Below, one piece after another: positions 1 through 7,937 of a DNA stretch of 58,242 nucleotides (position 1 is its first letter; the number at the start of each line of letters is the position of its first letter). Location: the NCBI GenBank assembly GCA_903917705.1, contig CAIXBQ010000079.1, forward strand, positions 1-58,242, given 5' to 3'. The stretch comes from an uncultured Verrucomicrobia subdivision 3 bacterium. GTDB lineage: Bacteria > Verrucomicrobiota > Verrucomicrobiia > Limisphaerales > UBA11358. Under the pieces are notes generated by a model that saw nothing but the letters and a program-made list of their open reading frames with translations, ran no database searches and was not told where the DNA came from. Both the position numbers and the translations under genes were made by a program.

Positions 1-324
1 ATGGCCGCCCCACTCTTTGCGCCAGTAGGGCCGGTAGTCCTCCGCCTCACCGATGGAGAGGTAGGCGATGACTTTGCGGCCCGGCTGCCCATGCCGGATG
101 GCGGCGATGTCTGCTGGCTTCCACGGCGTGTCGCTGGCGAATATGGCATCGAGCACCACCCAGTCACGTCCACAGGCCGCGAGCCGCTCGACGGCAGCGG
201 ACTTGGTCTTGGCGAGGGCGTCGGCTTGGAGGACGTAGGCGAACGAGCCGGGGGGCGATCCGGCATGGGTAGCCAGAGCCGAAAGCGGGATCACGAGCAA
301 GGCGATGAGCAGAGGCGGTTTCAT
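1..324 (-). CDS. GH114-like secreted protein, N-terminal part (truncated by window edge)
   Basis: The first 108 codons of a leftward gene are visible; the rest lies outside the window. The start is the ATG at 324. A hydrophobic signal peptide (LLIALLVIPLSALA) is followed by a sequence typical of the endo-alpha-1,4-polygalactosaminidase (GH114, TM1410-like) family: a DWVVLDAIF strand, then KVIAYLSIGEAEDYRPYW near residues 88-105, with the YLSIGEAE signature carrying the expected acidic residue. Family members are secreted TIM-barrel glycosidases or glycosidase-like proteins. The substrate cannot be told from this fragment. The family call is fairly secure because the motif is distinctive; the enzymatic role is inferred. 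Confidence 0.75.
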   Translation of the reverse strand, partial: MKPPLLIALLVIPLSALATHAGSPPGSFAYVLQADALAKTKSAAVERLAACGRDWVVLDAIFASDTPWKPADIAAIRHGQPGRKVIAYLSIGEAEDYRPYWRKEWGGH

Positions 325-529
325 GGCATGGGTTGCGGCTCTGACGAACACATACCAGCCACGCCGAGCCAGCGATGTCAACCGCGAAAGCCCACGTGTG
401 TGGGCAATGGAAGAAAGAAGGAGTTTTTACTTGGACTTCATGCAAGCTGTTTCTAAAACGGCGTACATAAATTTTTCCCCGCAAAGGGTCGGGAATTAAA
501 CCAGATTTTCGGAAGCTGTCAATGCCTGA

Positions 530-922
530 TTAAATGTTTTCCTGCTCGTTCAAAATGTCCCGGGAATCCAGCCGGAACCTTTTCCATCGAAAGAGGGTCA
601 GAAGCAGCATCCAGCCGCCCAGCAGCAGCACGGCCGAGGGCCATTCGCCCAGCCAGATTTGCTGAAGCACACATACCGGCACCACGAAAAGCCCGATCCA
701 GGCCGCCAGATAAATGGCGAACAGAACGCCGGCAAAGGGCGCAAACAAGGTCGCCCGCCACAAAAGCGACCATAAACCTTCGAGCGAAGGCCACGGGGTT
801 TTGACCGGTTCATTCACCGGCCCCACAATTAACCCGATTTCCGCCGTTTGCACGCAGTTTTTGCCCACTGATGGAAATTTCTTGCGACCCGGCGGTGCCA
901 AGGCATACTTTACGCCGGTCAA
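530..922 (-). CDS. Small two-helix membrane protein, function unknown
   Basis: A leftward ORF with two strongly hydrophobic stretches (around FAGVLFAIYLAAWIGLFVVP and AVLLLGGWMLLLTLF), a short basic segment after the second helix (RWKRFR) and an acidic C-terminus. The start is uncertain: the furthest upstream start is TTG at 922, and a GTG at 826 would give a 98-residue protein that still holds both helices. Neither has a good ribosome binding site. No known family was recognised. The 205 bp between this gene and the truncated GH114-like gene contain no further gene. Confidence 0.55.
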   Translation of the reverse strand: MTGVKYALAPPGRKKFPSVGKNCVQTAEIGLIVGPVNEPVKTPWPSLEGLWSLLWRATLFAPFAGVLFAIYLAAWIGLFVVPVCVLQQIWLGEWPSAVLLLGGWMLLLTLFRWKRFRLDSRDILNEQENI

Positions 923-940
923 TTCACGACCGGACCGGTT

Positions 941-1017
941 GCCAGCGTAGCTCAGTTGGTTAGAGCGTGGGACTCATAAGCCCGAGGTCAGTGGTTCGAT
1001 TCCACTCGCTGGCACCA
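941..1017 (+). tRNA. tRNA-Met (anticodon CAT)
   Basis: A complete cloverleaf. The acceptor stem GCCAGCG pairs with CGCTGGC, the discriminator is A, and CCA is encoded at 1015-1017. The D-arm is GCTC..GAGC with an AGTTGGTTA loop; the anticodon loop is CTCATAA with CAT at 975-977; the T-arm is AGTGG TTCGATT CCACT. The anticodon stem ends in an A-G apposition (positions 31-39), the one imperfect pair. A CAT anticodon can also belong to lysidine-modified tRNA-Ile2; elongator tRNA-Met is preferred because the acceptor stem lacks the C4-G69/C5-G68 pairs associated with tRNA-Ile2. Confidence 0.95.
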
Positions 1018-1060
1018 TTTCCCCCCGGTTTGAATGCCGCCGACAATTAATTTTCAGCTT

Positions 1061-1088
1061 TTGACAAAAGCTGTGAATAAAATTTAGT
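1061..1088 (+). promoter_or_regulatory. Candidate sigma-70 promoter for the aldolase gene
   Basis: A perfect -35 box TTGACA (1061-1066) is followed after 16 bp by TTTAGT (1083-1088), which matches TATAAT at four of six positions. It lies in the AT-rich gap between the tRNA and the aldolase start at 1171. Transcription start is inferred, not shown. Confidence 0.4.
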
Positions 1089-1170
1089 TTTCTTTCGGCG
1101 CGGATTTCCTATGATTCAAGGTCGTTGGAGAAACCGGGACATACCTGTTCCATAACAAACTGATTAATTT

Positions 1171-2133
1171 ATGCCACTGACACATACCAAAGACCTGTTC
1201 GCCAAGGCGCTCAAAGGCAAATACGCCCTCGGCGCTTTCAACGTCAACAACATGGAACTCATCCAGGCCATCGTCGAGGCCTGCGAAGAGGAAAAAGCCC
1301 CGCTCATCCTCCAGATTTCCAAGGGGGCACGCTCCTACGCCAACCCGGTTTACCTCAAGAAACTCATTGAGGCCGCCGTCAGCGTTTCCAATGTGCCCAT
1401 CGCCGTCCATCTGGACCACGGCGACACCTTCGAGCTTTGCAAGCAGTGCATTGACGAGGGTTTCACCAGCGTGATGATTGACGCCAGCCACGAGCCGTTC
1501 GAGAAGAACGCCGAAATCACCCGCAAAGTCGTGGAGTACGCCCACAAATACAACGCCTCCGTGGAATCCGAACTCGGCCACCTCGTCGGCGCCCAGTTTG
1601 ACGAAGGCGAAGAAGGCGGCGCCCACTCCACCAGCGGCCACTACACGAATCCCGACGAAGCCGTCAAATTCGTCAAGGAAACCGGCTGCGACTCCCTCGC
1701 CGTCGCCATCGGCAACAGCCACGGCGCCTTCAAGTTCAAGGGTGAACAGCACCTTGACCTCGAGCGCCTCAAAGCCATCAAGAAGGCGCTGCTCGAAGCC
1801 AACCTCGGCGATTATCCCCTCGTACTGCACGGCGCCTCCAGCGTGCCGAAGTATCTCGTGGACGAGATCAACAAATACGGCGGCAAGATGCCCGACGCCC
1901 AAGGCGTGCCGGAAGCCGACATTGAAATCGCCCGCCGCGTGGGCTGCACCAAGGTCAACATCGACACCGACCTCCGCATGGCCATGACGGCCGGCATCCG
2001 CAAGGTGTTCTCGGAAAATCCGAAGGAATTCGATCCGCGCAAATACATGGGTCCCGCGCGCCAGATGGTCAAAGACCTCGTCCGCCACAAGGTCAAAGAC
2101 GTGCTCTGCTGCGCCGGCCACGCGTTTGACTGA
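1171..2133 (+). CDS. fba: Class II fructose-bisphosphate aldolase
   Basis: Zinc-dependent aldolase that cleaves fructose 1,6-bisphosphate to dihydroxyacetone phosphate and glyceraldehyde 3-phosphate in glycolysis, or condenses them in gluconeogenesis; cytosolic. The 320-residue length fits the family. Visible signatures are GAFNVNN near residue 21, the LDHGD box (D82, H83: catalytic Asp and zinc His), GNSHGAFKF and VLHGASS with the other zinc histidines, and the phosphate-binding VNIDTDLR. The ATG at 1171 aligns with the family's N-terminus, although no Shine-Dalgarno sequence precedes it. The gene stands alone between its own promoter candidate and a strong terminator, so it is probably monocistronic. 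Confidence 0.96.
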   Translation: MPLTHTKDLFAKALKGKYALGAFNVNNMELIQAIVEACEEEKAPLILQISKGARSYANPVYLKKLIEAAVSVSNVPIAVHLDHGDTFELCKQCIDEGFTSVMIDASHEPFEKNAEITRKVVEYAHKYNASVESELGHLVGAQFDEGEEGGAHSTSGHYTNPDEAVKFVKETGCDSLAVAIGNSHGAFKFKGEQHLDLERLKAIKKALLEANLGDYPLVLHGASSVPKYLVDEINKYGGKMPDAQGVPEADIEIARRVGCTKVNIDTDLRMAMTAGIRKVFSENPKEFDPRKYMGPARQMVKDLVRHKVKDVLCCAGHAFD

Positions 2134-2150
2134 TATTCAATTCCGAACTC

Positions 2151-2184
2151 AGCCCCGGACGACTTCGTCCGGGGCTTTTTCTTT
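2151..2184 (+). terminator. Rho-independent terminator of the aldolase gene
   Basis: An 11-12 bp perfect GC-rich stem (AGCCCCGGACG with CGTCCGGGGCT) with a tiny loop, followed by TTTTTCTTT, starts 18 bp after the aldolase stop codon. Confidence 0.9.
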
Positions 2185-2379
2185 GCGCCAACCGTGCCAA
2201 ATTGGCCATGGGGCCGGCACAGACATTGTGCCAGATTTATCCAGCTCCACCCGCACGGCAGGCATTACAATCAACCCAACTAATTGCCTTATAACGGGTT
2301 CCACACCAATCCAACCGTTGGCATTGCCAAAGCTGAATAGGTGGGGTTGGAAACGAAACATTTAACCAAAGGATCAAAC

Positions 2380-2814
2380 ATGAAATTGACTCACTATCAA
2401 CGCCCCGGACTGGACTGGCCGACGTTCGGCCGGCTGGCAAACCTGTCGGACGATTGGGACCGCCTGTTTGAAGCGCCACTGGCCGGCTGGCTGCCCGCGC
2501 TCGACGCGCATGAAGACAAGGGCAGCTTCAGCGTCCGCGTGGAACTGCCCGGCATGAAGCGCGAAGACATCGAGGTATCGCTGCAAGATGGCACGCTCGT
2601 GATCTCCGGCGAACGCAAGACCGAGAAGGCCAGCGAGGGCACGGAAATCCACCGGCAGGAGCGCTTCTACGGAAAATTCTCCCGCGCGCTCACCCTGCCG
2701 ACCGCCGTGGCCGGCAACCAGGTGAAAGCCGCCTACAAGGACGGCATCCTTACCGTAACGCTGCCCAAAGCAGAGGAAGCCAAGCCCAAACAGATTGACG
2801 TGACGGTCAACTGA
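2380..2814 (+). CDS. Small heat-shock protein, Hsp20/alpha-crystallin family
   Basis: An ATP-independent holdase chaperone that binds unfolding proteins in the cytosol. It has 144 residues. The alpha-crystallin domain spans about residues 42-143 and includes the VRVELPGMKREDIEVSL strand pair, LVISGERK, and the C-terminal GILTVTLPK motif diagnostic of the family. The ATG at 2380 is chosen over one at 2341 because it is preceded by AAAGGA and matches the usual short N-terminus beginning just before the DW/F-rich segment. The 195 bp upstream, after the aldolase terminator, have no recognisable CIRCE element. A terminator-like hairpin follows. Confidence 0.95.
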   Translation: MKLTHYQRPGLDWPTFGRLANLSDDWDRLFEAPLAGWLPALDAHEDKGSFSVRVELPGMKREDIEVSLQDGTLVISGERKTEKASEGTEIHRQERFYGKFSRALTLPTAVAGNQVKAAYKDGILTVTLPKAEEAKPKQIDVTVN

Positions 2815-2833
2815 ACCGGCGAGGACATATCGA

Positions 2834-2863
2834 AGCGCGGGCGGGCAACCGTCCGCGCTTTTG
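2834..2863 (+). terminator. Terminator-like hairpin after hsp20
   Basis: AGCGCGGGCGG and CCGTCCGCGCT form an 11-bp stem with one G-U pair and a GCAA tetraloop, followed by TTTTG. It sits between convergent genes and probably ends the hsp20 transcript. Confidence 0.7.
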
Positions 2864-2922
2864 AATTCAGAAATTCAACAGAAAAACTTGAAAGGAAATG
2901 GAAGGCGGAACCCGTACCCCAA

Positions 2923-3720
2923 TCAACGCCGGACCGGTTTGAGCAGTAAAATTCCGCCGGCCAGCGAAAAAAGACCGAGACCGAGCAGCACCGCGCCGAG
3001 CACTCGATTGGGACCGATAGGAGATGGCGGTGGTTCGGCGCGGTTAGTGATTTGAACCGACGAAGCCTGGGGCTGTTGCTGATCCGATTCAAAGTCTTTG
3101 ATTTTTGAGCCAAGGAGTTTTTGGAATTCGATCATGGTATCCAGTTCTTTCTTCCTTTGGTAATTCTCGCGGAGCAAATCCACATTGGTCTGCGCCACGC
3201 GAATCTTTTCCTCCACGTCCCGGTATTGCTGCTGCAAAATTTGAAGACCTTTCGCCACTGCCTCCGCGCGGGATGTGATCCGGTAATTCTGGTAAGCCTC
3301 GGCAATGGCATTGGCCACCTGCGCCGATTCCTGCCGGTCATAACTTTGAAACGTGATGGCAATCAGCCTGGTGCCGCGCACCGGCGCGAGGCGCAACTGA
3401 TTTTTTATGATGGCGATACTTTCGGTGGTTTTGAGCGGAGACGGCTTGGAATATTTTGCGCCCCATTTTTCGTTGAGATTCAAATTGGTGACGACGCTGC
3501 CCAAAACCAGTTGCGACTGTAAAATTTCAAATTCAGTTTGAATGAAATAAGGGTCGTAAGAATAATCCGATCCTGCGGAGAGATGCGGAGGTTCAGTCCA
3601 GATTCTCGCCGTCGCCGCAAATTGCGCGGGCTTCAGCAGCAGCCACAAGCCCGCGCCAACCAGCGCCAGCCCGGCCAGCAGCAGCGCCAGCCCAAGCATT
3701 TTCGTTCGCGGGATTTTCAT
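2923..3720 (-). CDS. Wzz-like polysaccharide co-polymerase (chain-length determinant)
   Basis: A 265-residue inner-membrane protein with the Wzz layout: an N-terminal helix (about residues 9-30), a periplasmic domain, a coiled-coil segment rich in Q, E and K (about 165-215), a short region containing SPIGPNR before the membrane, and a second helix (about 238-260) with basic residues at the end. The region YDPYFIQTEFEILQSQLVLG is the typical Wzz N-terminal subdomain. Such proteins control the length of O-antigen, capsule or exopolysaccharide. No tyrosine-kinase domain is attached and no glycosyltransferase genes lie nearby, so the polymer is unknown. The gene diverges from the zinc-ribbon protein gene. 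Confidence 0.8.
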   Translation of the reverse strand: MKIPRTKMLGLALLLAGLALVGAGLWLLLKPAQFAATARIWTEPPHLSAGSDYSYDPYFIQTEFEILQSQLVLGSVVTNLNLNEKWGAKYSKPSPLKTTESIAIIKNQLRLAPVRGTRLIAITFQSYDRQESAQVANAIAEAYQNYRITSRAEAVAKGLQILQQQYRDVEEKIRVAQTNVDLLRENYQRKKELDTMIEFQKLLGSKIKDFESDQQQPQASSVQITNRAEPPPSPIGPNRVLGAVLLGLGLFSLAGGILLLKPVRR

Positions 3721-3803
3721 GCTGATTGGTTAATAGACCCGACTGTACAATGACCCGTTCAACTCCGCTCGACAAAACATTTTCTCCGCGCCATCCTGAT
3801 GAC

Positions 3804-4415
3804 ATGGCACTTGAATCGGAATCGCCGCTCAACTCGCTCTGGCTGGAATACGGCCGGGCCTTCCGCGACTGGGACGATCTCACGCTCGGCCGCTGGCTCG
3901 CGCAGACGCTCGGCCAGCTCGAGGGCCGCGCCTGGCGGCTTTCCCATCCGCTCGTGGGCGCCTACCGCCTCGCCGCCCAAGTGGCACATGAGAAGCAGAT
4001 CTGGTTCAAGCGCCTCGCCACGCCGCCCGCCGCCTACGCGGAATCGCCCTGCTGCCGCGCGCCGTTCCTGCCGCTGCTCACGCGGGATGTCCGCGCCGAG
4101 GGCCTCGTCTGCCAGCATTGCAACGAAATCATCGTGCCGGCCGCCGAAATCCCCGAGGACTTGAAAGCGGAACTGGATGCCTGGGCGAGCCAATATCAGC
4201 CCGTTCACGATGTGGCGCACTGGGACGACCGCCAGCGCCGCCGGGTGGCGAATTACGACGAGGCCTACGAAAAAGCGGCGCAGCAGGCGGAAGGCTTCCT
4301 GATCCAGCTCGGCCGCGAGCTCGCGCCGAAGCTGCTCGAACATTACCCCGCGGTCATCTGGGAGGACCAGGACGAATGTCTCGAGGTCCGGCCGGAGGAC
4401 GTGAAGATGGCATGA
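3804..4415 (+). CDS. Uncharacterised protein with an internal CC..CxxC zinc-ribbon-like site
   Basis: No known family was recognised. The 203-residue product has an amphipathic N-terminal half and two cysteine pairs, C83-C84 (SPCCRAP) and C103/C106 (LVCQHCNE), which could bind one zinc. The C-terminal half is helical and very acidic (AVIWEDQDECLEVRPED). There is no signal peptide, so a cytosolic role is likely. The start is uncertain: in-frame ATGs at 3726 and 3750 would add 26 or 18 residues of low-complexity sequence. The stop overlaps the next start (ATGA at 4412-4415), so it is translationally coupled to the AsmA-like gene. Confidence 0.75.
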   Translation: MALESESPLNSLWLEYGRAFRDWDDLTLGRWLAQTLGQLEGRAWRLSHPLVGAYRLAAQVAHEKQIWFKRLATPPAAYAESPCCRAPFLPLLTRDVRAEGLVCQHCNEIIVPAAEIPEDLKAELDAWASQYQPVHDVAHWDDRQRRRVANYDEAYEKAAQQAEGFLIQLGRELAPKLLEHYPAVIWEDQDECLEVRPEDVKMA

Positions 4416-5107
4416 AATTCATTTTCAAATGGCTTTTCAGGCTGTTCCTGCTGGCGGTGGTGCTGGTGGTGGTCTTCTTCCTGTCACTGGACACGATCCT
4501 ACGCGTCGTCGTCCAGCACAACATCCGCGCGCAGACCGGCATGGAGGCGGAAATCGGCAAGTTTCATCTCGGGCTCATGGAGCCGGTGGTCCACATTGAG
4601 AACTTCAAGCTCTTCAACCCGGCCAGTTTTGGCGGCACACCGTTTTTGGTCATTCCGGAAATCCACGCCGAATACGACCGCGTGGCATTCGCGAAAAAAG
4701 AAATCCACGTCACGCTCCTGCGCTTCAATCTCGGCGAGCTCGATATCGTGAAAAACGAGGCCGGGCAGACAAACGTGTTTTCACTCGGCCTCGCGCTACC
4801 CACCAAGGAAACCATCGCCAAAAGCCGGGACACGGCGGAGTTCAAACAGCGGACCGGCCTGAATTTTAAGGGCATTGACGTGCTGAACGTCTCCATCGGC
4901 ACCGCAAAGTTCATTGACCTGAAAACCCCGCAGAACAACCGCGAGCAAAAAATCAGCATTGATAACTGTGTGATAAAAAATGTGAAAACCGGCGCCGATC
5001 TTGTCGGCCTGGCCGCGCTTGTGGCGCTGCGCAGCGATGATTTTTTCAAATCGTTGCTGGGTCCGCCCAAGCCGGATGCGGGGGTCTTGAAACTGCTCAG
5101 GTATTGA
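4412..5107 (+). CDS. AsmA-like / DUF748-type membrane-anchored periplasmic protein
   Basis: A 231-residue protein with a single N-terminal membrane anchor (about residues 5-27, LFLLAVVLVVVFFLSL) and a periplasmic beta-rich domain. The sequence after the anchor (IRAQTGMEAEIGKFHLG, then LEPVVHIENF-like strands and FLVIPEIHAEYD) resembles the start of AsmA/TamB-type repeats, where 'root' membrane proteins span the periplasm and act in outer-membrane lipid or protein homeostasis. It is short compared with full AsmA proteins (over 600 residues). The ATG overlaps the upstream stop by 4 bp. Family placement is by pattern; function is inferred. Confidence 0.7.
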   Translation: MKFIFKWLFRLFLLAVVLVVVFFLSLDTILRVVVQHNIRAQTGMEAEIGKFHLGLMEPVVHIENFKLFNPASFGGTPFLVIPEIHAEYDRVAFAKKEIHVTLLRFNLGELDIVKNEAGQTNVFSLGLALPTKETIAKSRDTAEFKQRTGLNFKGIDVLNVSIGTAKFIDLKTPQNNREQKISIDNCVIKNVKTGADLVGLAALVALRSDDFFKSLLGPPKPDAGVLKLLRY

Positions 5108-5162
5108 AATTGCCCGCCACTTTCACCTTTTTCAACGTGCGGATTTCGTTTTTACTCCATTC

Positions 5163-6239
5163 GTGCATCGCGATTCACTCAAGTCCGTTTCCCGCCTCGT
5201 CGTGAAACTCGGCACCGGCGTCCTGACAGACAGCCGGAAGCTGATTGACCCCGCGCAACTCGAACAACTCGTTGCGCAGCTGGCCGCCCTCCGCCGGGCC
5301 GGCAAGGAAGTCGTCCTCGTCACCAGCGGCGCGGTCGGCGCGGGCATGGGCGCGCTCGGCTACGAATCCCGCCCCACCGGCCTCGCGGAGAAACAGGCCT
5401 GCGCGGCCGTCGGCCAGTCGCGCCTCATGGCCGCCTACGACAAGCTGTTCGCCGCGCACGGCCTGAATGTCGCGCAGGTGCTGCTCACGCACGAAGACCT
5501 CGAACACCACGAGCGCCACCTCAACGCCCGCAACACGCTCGTCACGCTGCTTAACCATGGCGTCGTCCCCATCATCAACGAAAACGACGCGGTGTCGTTC
5601 ACGGAAATCAAGTTCGGCGACAACGACAAGTTGTCCGCCCTCGTCGCCTCGCTGCTCCCGGCGGATCTGCTGGTGATCCTGACGACCGTGGACGGCGTCA
5701 TCGAGAATTTCGGCAGGAAAAACCCCCGGCTGATTCCGGTCGTCGAAAAGATTGATGCCGCCATCGAGAAAATGGCCGGCGGCACGACCAGCGCCACCGC
5801 CGTCGGAGGCATGAAATCAAAAATCGAGGCGGCCAAAATCGTCGTCCGCTCCGGCATCCCGCTCGTGATCGCCTCCGGCAACAAAAAGGATGTGCTTGCC
5901 AGGATTCTCGGCGGGGCGGACGAAGGCACGGTGTTTGTGGCGCCACCGAACAAGCTGCAGGGCCGCAAACGCTGGATCGCCTTTTTTCATCACCCGCAAG
6001 GCGCGCTGTTCGTGGACGACGGCGCAAAGAAGGCGTTGCGCGAATCCGGCAAAAGCCTGCTGCCGCCCGGCGTCGCGCGATGCGAAGGCGAATTTGCCAC
6101 GGACGAGGTCGTGCGGATCTGCGATCTGGATGGAACCGAGTTTGCGCGCGGCATCGCTAAATTCAGCGCGACGGAAATCCGCGCCAAGAAACTGGCCCGC
6201 GTGGAGCTGGTGCATCGCGACGACCTGGTGATATTGTAA
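5163..6239 (+). CDS. proB: Glutamate 5-kinase
   Basis: ATP-dependent phosphorylation of L-glutamate to gamma-glutamyl phosphate, the first step of proline synthesis. The 358 residues match the family (E. coli 367). The amino-acid-kinase domain (1 to about 255) shows VVKLGTGVLTD, VVLVTSGAVGAGMGALGY, PIINENDAVS, KFGDNDKLSALVA, and VGGMKSKIEAA. A PUA domain follows (about 275-352), as in most bacterial ProB proteins. The start is the GTG at 5163, which places VSRLVVKLGTG at the usual distance; no ATG is available. proA is not adjacent, so the pathway genes are split in this genome. Confidence 0.95.
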   Translation: MHRDSLKSVSRLVVKLGTGVLTDSRKLIDPAQLEQLVAQLAALRRAGKEVVLVTSGAVGAGMGALGYESRPTGLAEKQACAAVGQSRLMAAYDKLFAAHGLNVAQVLLTHEDLEHHERHLNARNTLVTLLNHGVVPIINENDAVSFTEIKFGDNDKLSALVASLLPADLLVILTTVDGVIENFGRKNPRLIPVVEKIDAAIEKMAGGTTSATAVGGMKSKIEAAKIVVRSGIPLVIASGNKKDVLARILGGADEGTVFVAPPNKLQGRKRWIAFFHHPQGALFVDDGAKKALRESGKSLLPPGVARCEGEFATDEVVRICDLDGTEFARGIAKFSATEIRAKKLARVELVHRDDLVIL

Positions 6240-6317
6240 ACAGGTTAAACAGAACATCGCCACAGCGTGGCCGGACGCCCCGGGTACGCTGAACGGTTAA
6301 AGACAACCATTCAACCA

Positions 6318-6971
6318 ATGAAAAAACAACCCGCGATAAATGATTTGCTCAAAGTCATGGCGAAGCTGCGTTCGCCGACCGGATGTCCGTGGGACCGCGA
6401 GCAATCCCACCTGACGCTGCGCCGGCACGCGATTGAGGAGGTCTATGAGCTGATCGACGCCATCGAGGCGCGCGACGACATCGAGATGGCCGAGGAACTG
6501 GGCGATCTGCTCTTGCAGGTGGCGTTCCACTGCCAGCTCGCAAAAGAACGCGGCGCATTTGATTTTGAACAGGTCACGCGGCATCTCGTGGACAAATTGG
6601 TCCGCCGCCATCCGCACGTTTTCGGCACCACCAAAGTCAAAGACGTGGACGAGGTCTGGGCCAACTGGGAAAAGATCAAGCGCGCGGAAAAAAAAGGCAC
6701 CCACCGCGAACGCGCCTCGGCGCTCGACGGCATCCCCAAACACCTGCCGGCCCTGCTTTATGCGGAAAAACTTTTGAAAAAGGCGCGCAAAGCCAATCTC
6801 GCCACCGGCGCCACGGATTCAAAGCGCAGGCTGACCAAAACCGCGCTGGCGAAGGAATTGTTTGAACTGGCGGCATTCGCCCAAGCGCACGGCTGGAGCG
6901 CAGAGGAACTGCTCTCCGCCGAAAGCAAGCGGCGCGAAAAGGGCCTGCGCCGGCGGGAACAGGGAAAATAA
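6318..6971 (+). CDS. mazG: Nucleoside triphosphate pyrophosphohydrolase MazG
   Basis: Hydrolyses NTPs and dNTPs to NMP and pyrophosphate, a house-cleaning and stress function in the cytosol. The N-terminal MazG domain is clear: RSPTGCPWDREQSHLTLRRH, then the metal-binding EEVYELIDAIE helix and EELGDLLLQVAFH. The region DVDEVWANWEKIKRAEK is typical of the full-length enzyme. At 217 residues it is shorter than the 263-residue E. coli protein; the second MazG domain keeps LPALLYAEKLLKKA but is shortened and ends in a basic tail (KRREKGLRRREQGK). ATG 6318 is chosen because it starts MKKQPAINDLLKVM, at the family's N-terminus. Confidence 0.92.
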   Translation: MKKQPAINDLLKVMAKLRSPTGCPWDREQSHLTLRRHAIEEVYELIDAIEARDDIEMAEELGDLLLQVAFHCQLAKERGAFDFEQVTRHLVDKLVRRHPHVFGTTKVKDVDEVWANWEKIKRAEKKGTHRERASALDGIPKHLPALLYAEKLLKKARKANLATGATDSKRRLTKTALAKELFELAAFAQAHGWSAEELLSAESKRREKGLRRREQGK

Positions 6972-6992
6972 AATCAGCCGGATTCAACCGGC
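6966..6992 (-). terminator. Terminator overlapping the stop codon of the transferase-like gene
   Basis: Read leftward, GCCGG and CCGGC form a 5-bp stem whose loop carries the TGA stop, followed by TGATTTTATTTT. It could end the leftward transcript that converges on mazG. The stem is short. Confidence 0.45.
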
Positions 6993-7787
6993 CTTCACCC
7001 GGAAGGCGCTGGCGCTCGCGATCTTTTCCAGGTCGCCCTTATAAAAACCGTCGCGGTAGGCCTCGGTTTCCAGCAAGTGTTGGCGCAATTCCTTCTGATC
7101 GCGACGGATGATGAACTTCAGTTCTTCCAAATCGTCCGACCAGCGGAAGCCGTTGAAAAATTCCGCGCCGGCGAACTGGGTCTTGTAGAGGGCGTTGTCC
7201 GAATAACAGGTGCCGAGGTAAAGCTGCCGGCAGCCGCGCTCGGCGAATAAAGCCGCAGCCGAGGTCATCATGAACATGCCCAGGTTGCGGGCGTAATAGT
7301 TCAGGTCGTAGAACGCATAGTAATAAAACGCCAGCGACTTCCCCTCCAGATACAAGGTGGCCACGCCGACTTCGCCGCCGGTCCTGGCGTCGGTGAACAC
7401 AAGCAGGTGCGAGATGATCGGCGAGGCAAACAACGCGTCAAGGCGCTCAAAAGACATCACGTCCTTGCCGAACTTGATGTCGGCGTAGGTCTTGAAAAAC
7501 TGGCGGCGCTCCGGCGTATAATCGTATTTGTCGCGTGGCACCAGTTTCACGTCAATACCCGCGCCCTTGCGGAGGATGCGGCGGTTCTCGGACGACGGCT
7601 TGAACTTCGCCAGATTCACGCGCACCTGGCGGCAAAGATAGAAGCGGTCCAGATTGCGGGACGACGGCAGGAAGCCGGCGTTGAAAATATCCGCCGGGGT
7701 TTCACCCGCTTCGGGTATCGCCCAGATGGCATACGGAAACTGGTAATTTTCGTAGTCGGAGTTTTGTTCGGAGAAAAGAAGTTTCAC
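6984..7787 (-). CDS. GNAT-fold protein resembling arginyl/leucyl-tRNA-protein transferase (ATE C-terminal type)
   Basis: A 267-residue protein that resembles the C-terminal domain of ATE1/Bpt enzymes, which attach Arg or Leu to protein N-termini. Matching features are GFLPSSRNLDRFYLCRQVRVNLAKF-like spacing followed by SSENRRILRK near residue 65, FFKTYADIKFG, the GVATLYLEGKSLAFYYYAFYDL core strands, and LYLGTCYSDNALYKTQF. The N-terminal cysteine cluster of true ATE/Bpt is missing, so the donor and substrate are uncertain; it may act in another tRNA-dependent or acyltransferase reaction. Start is the ATG at 7787. It is the last gene of a leftward group, 150 bp after alr. Confidence 0.65.
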   Translation of the reverse strand: MKLLFSEQNSDYENYQFPYAIWAIPEAGETPADIFNAGFLPSSRNLDRFYLCRQVRVNLAKFKPSSENRRILRKGAGIDVKLVPRDKYDYTPERRQFFKTYADIKFGKDVMSFERLDALFASPIISHLLVFTDARTGGEVGVATLYLEGKSLAFYYYAFYDLNYYARNLGMFMMTSAAALFAERGCRQLYLGTCYSDNALYKTQFAGAEFFNGFRWSDDLEELKFIIRRDQKELRQHLLETEAYRDGFYKGDLEKIASASAFRVKAG

Positions 7788-7799
7788 AATTTTATTTCA

Positions 7800-7840
7800 G
7801 CCACAGGTGGACACCGATGAGAGCAAGATCAACCGCAGAT
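7800..7840. repeat. Degenerate dispersed-repeat fragment between the transferase-like gene and alr
   Basis: The stretch CCACAGGTGGACACCGATGA continues as GAGCAAGATCAACCGCAGA. It looks like a decayed copy of the 'CCACAGATGGACACAGATGAACACAG' type of intergenic repeat often met in Verrucomicrobiota and Planctomycetota genomes. This is recognised from memory, not by a search. The rest of the 150-bp gap shows nothing further. Confidence 0.4.
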
Positions 7841-7937
7841 TCCGCCGAACAGCGCAGGTTTTCAGCCGGAAAGTATCGCGGCGAAAATCAGCGCCACAAC
7901 CGGATGCCTGTTCCGCTGGGTTCATTGGCGGCAGAAG

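Noticed and set aside
1084-2121. A 345-codon leftward open frame.
   Set aside because: Antisense to the class II aldolase gene, which carries all catalytic motifs.
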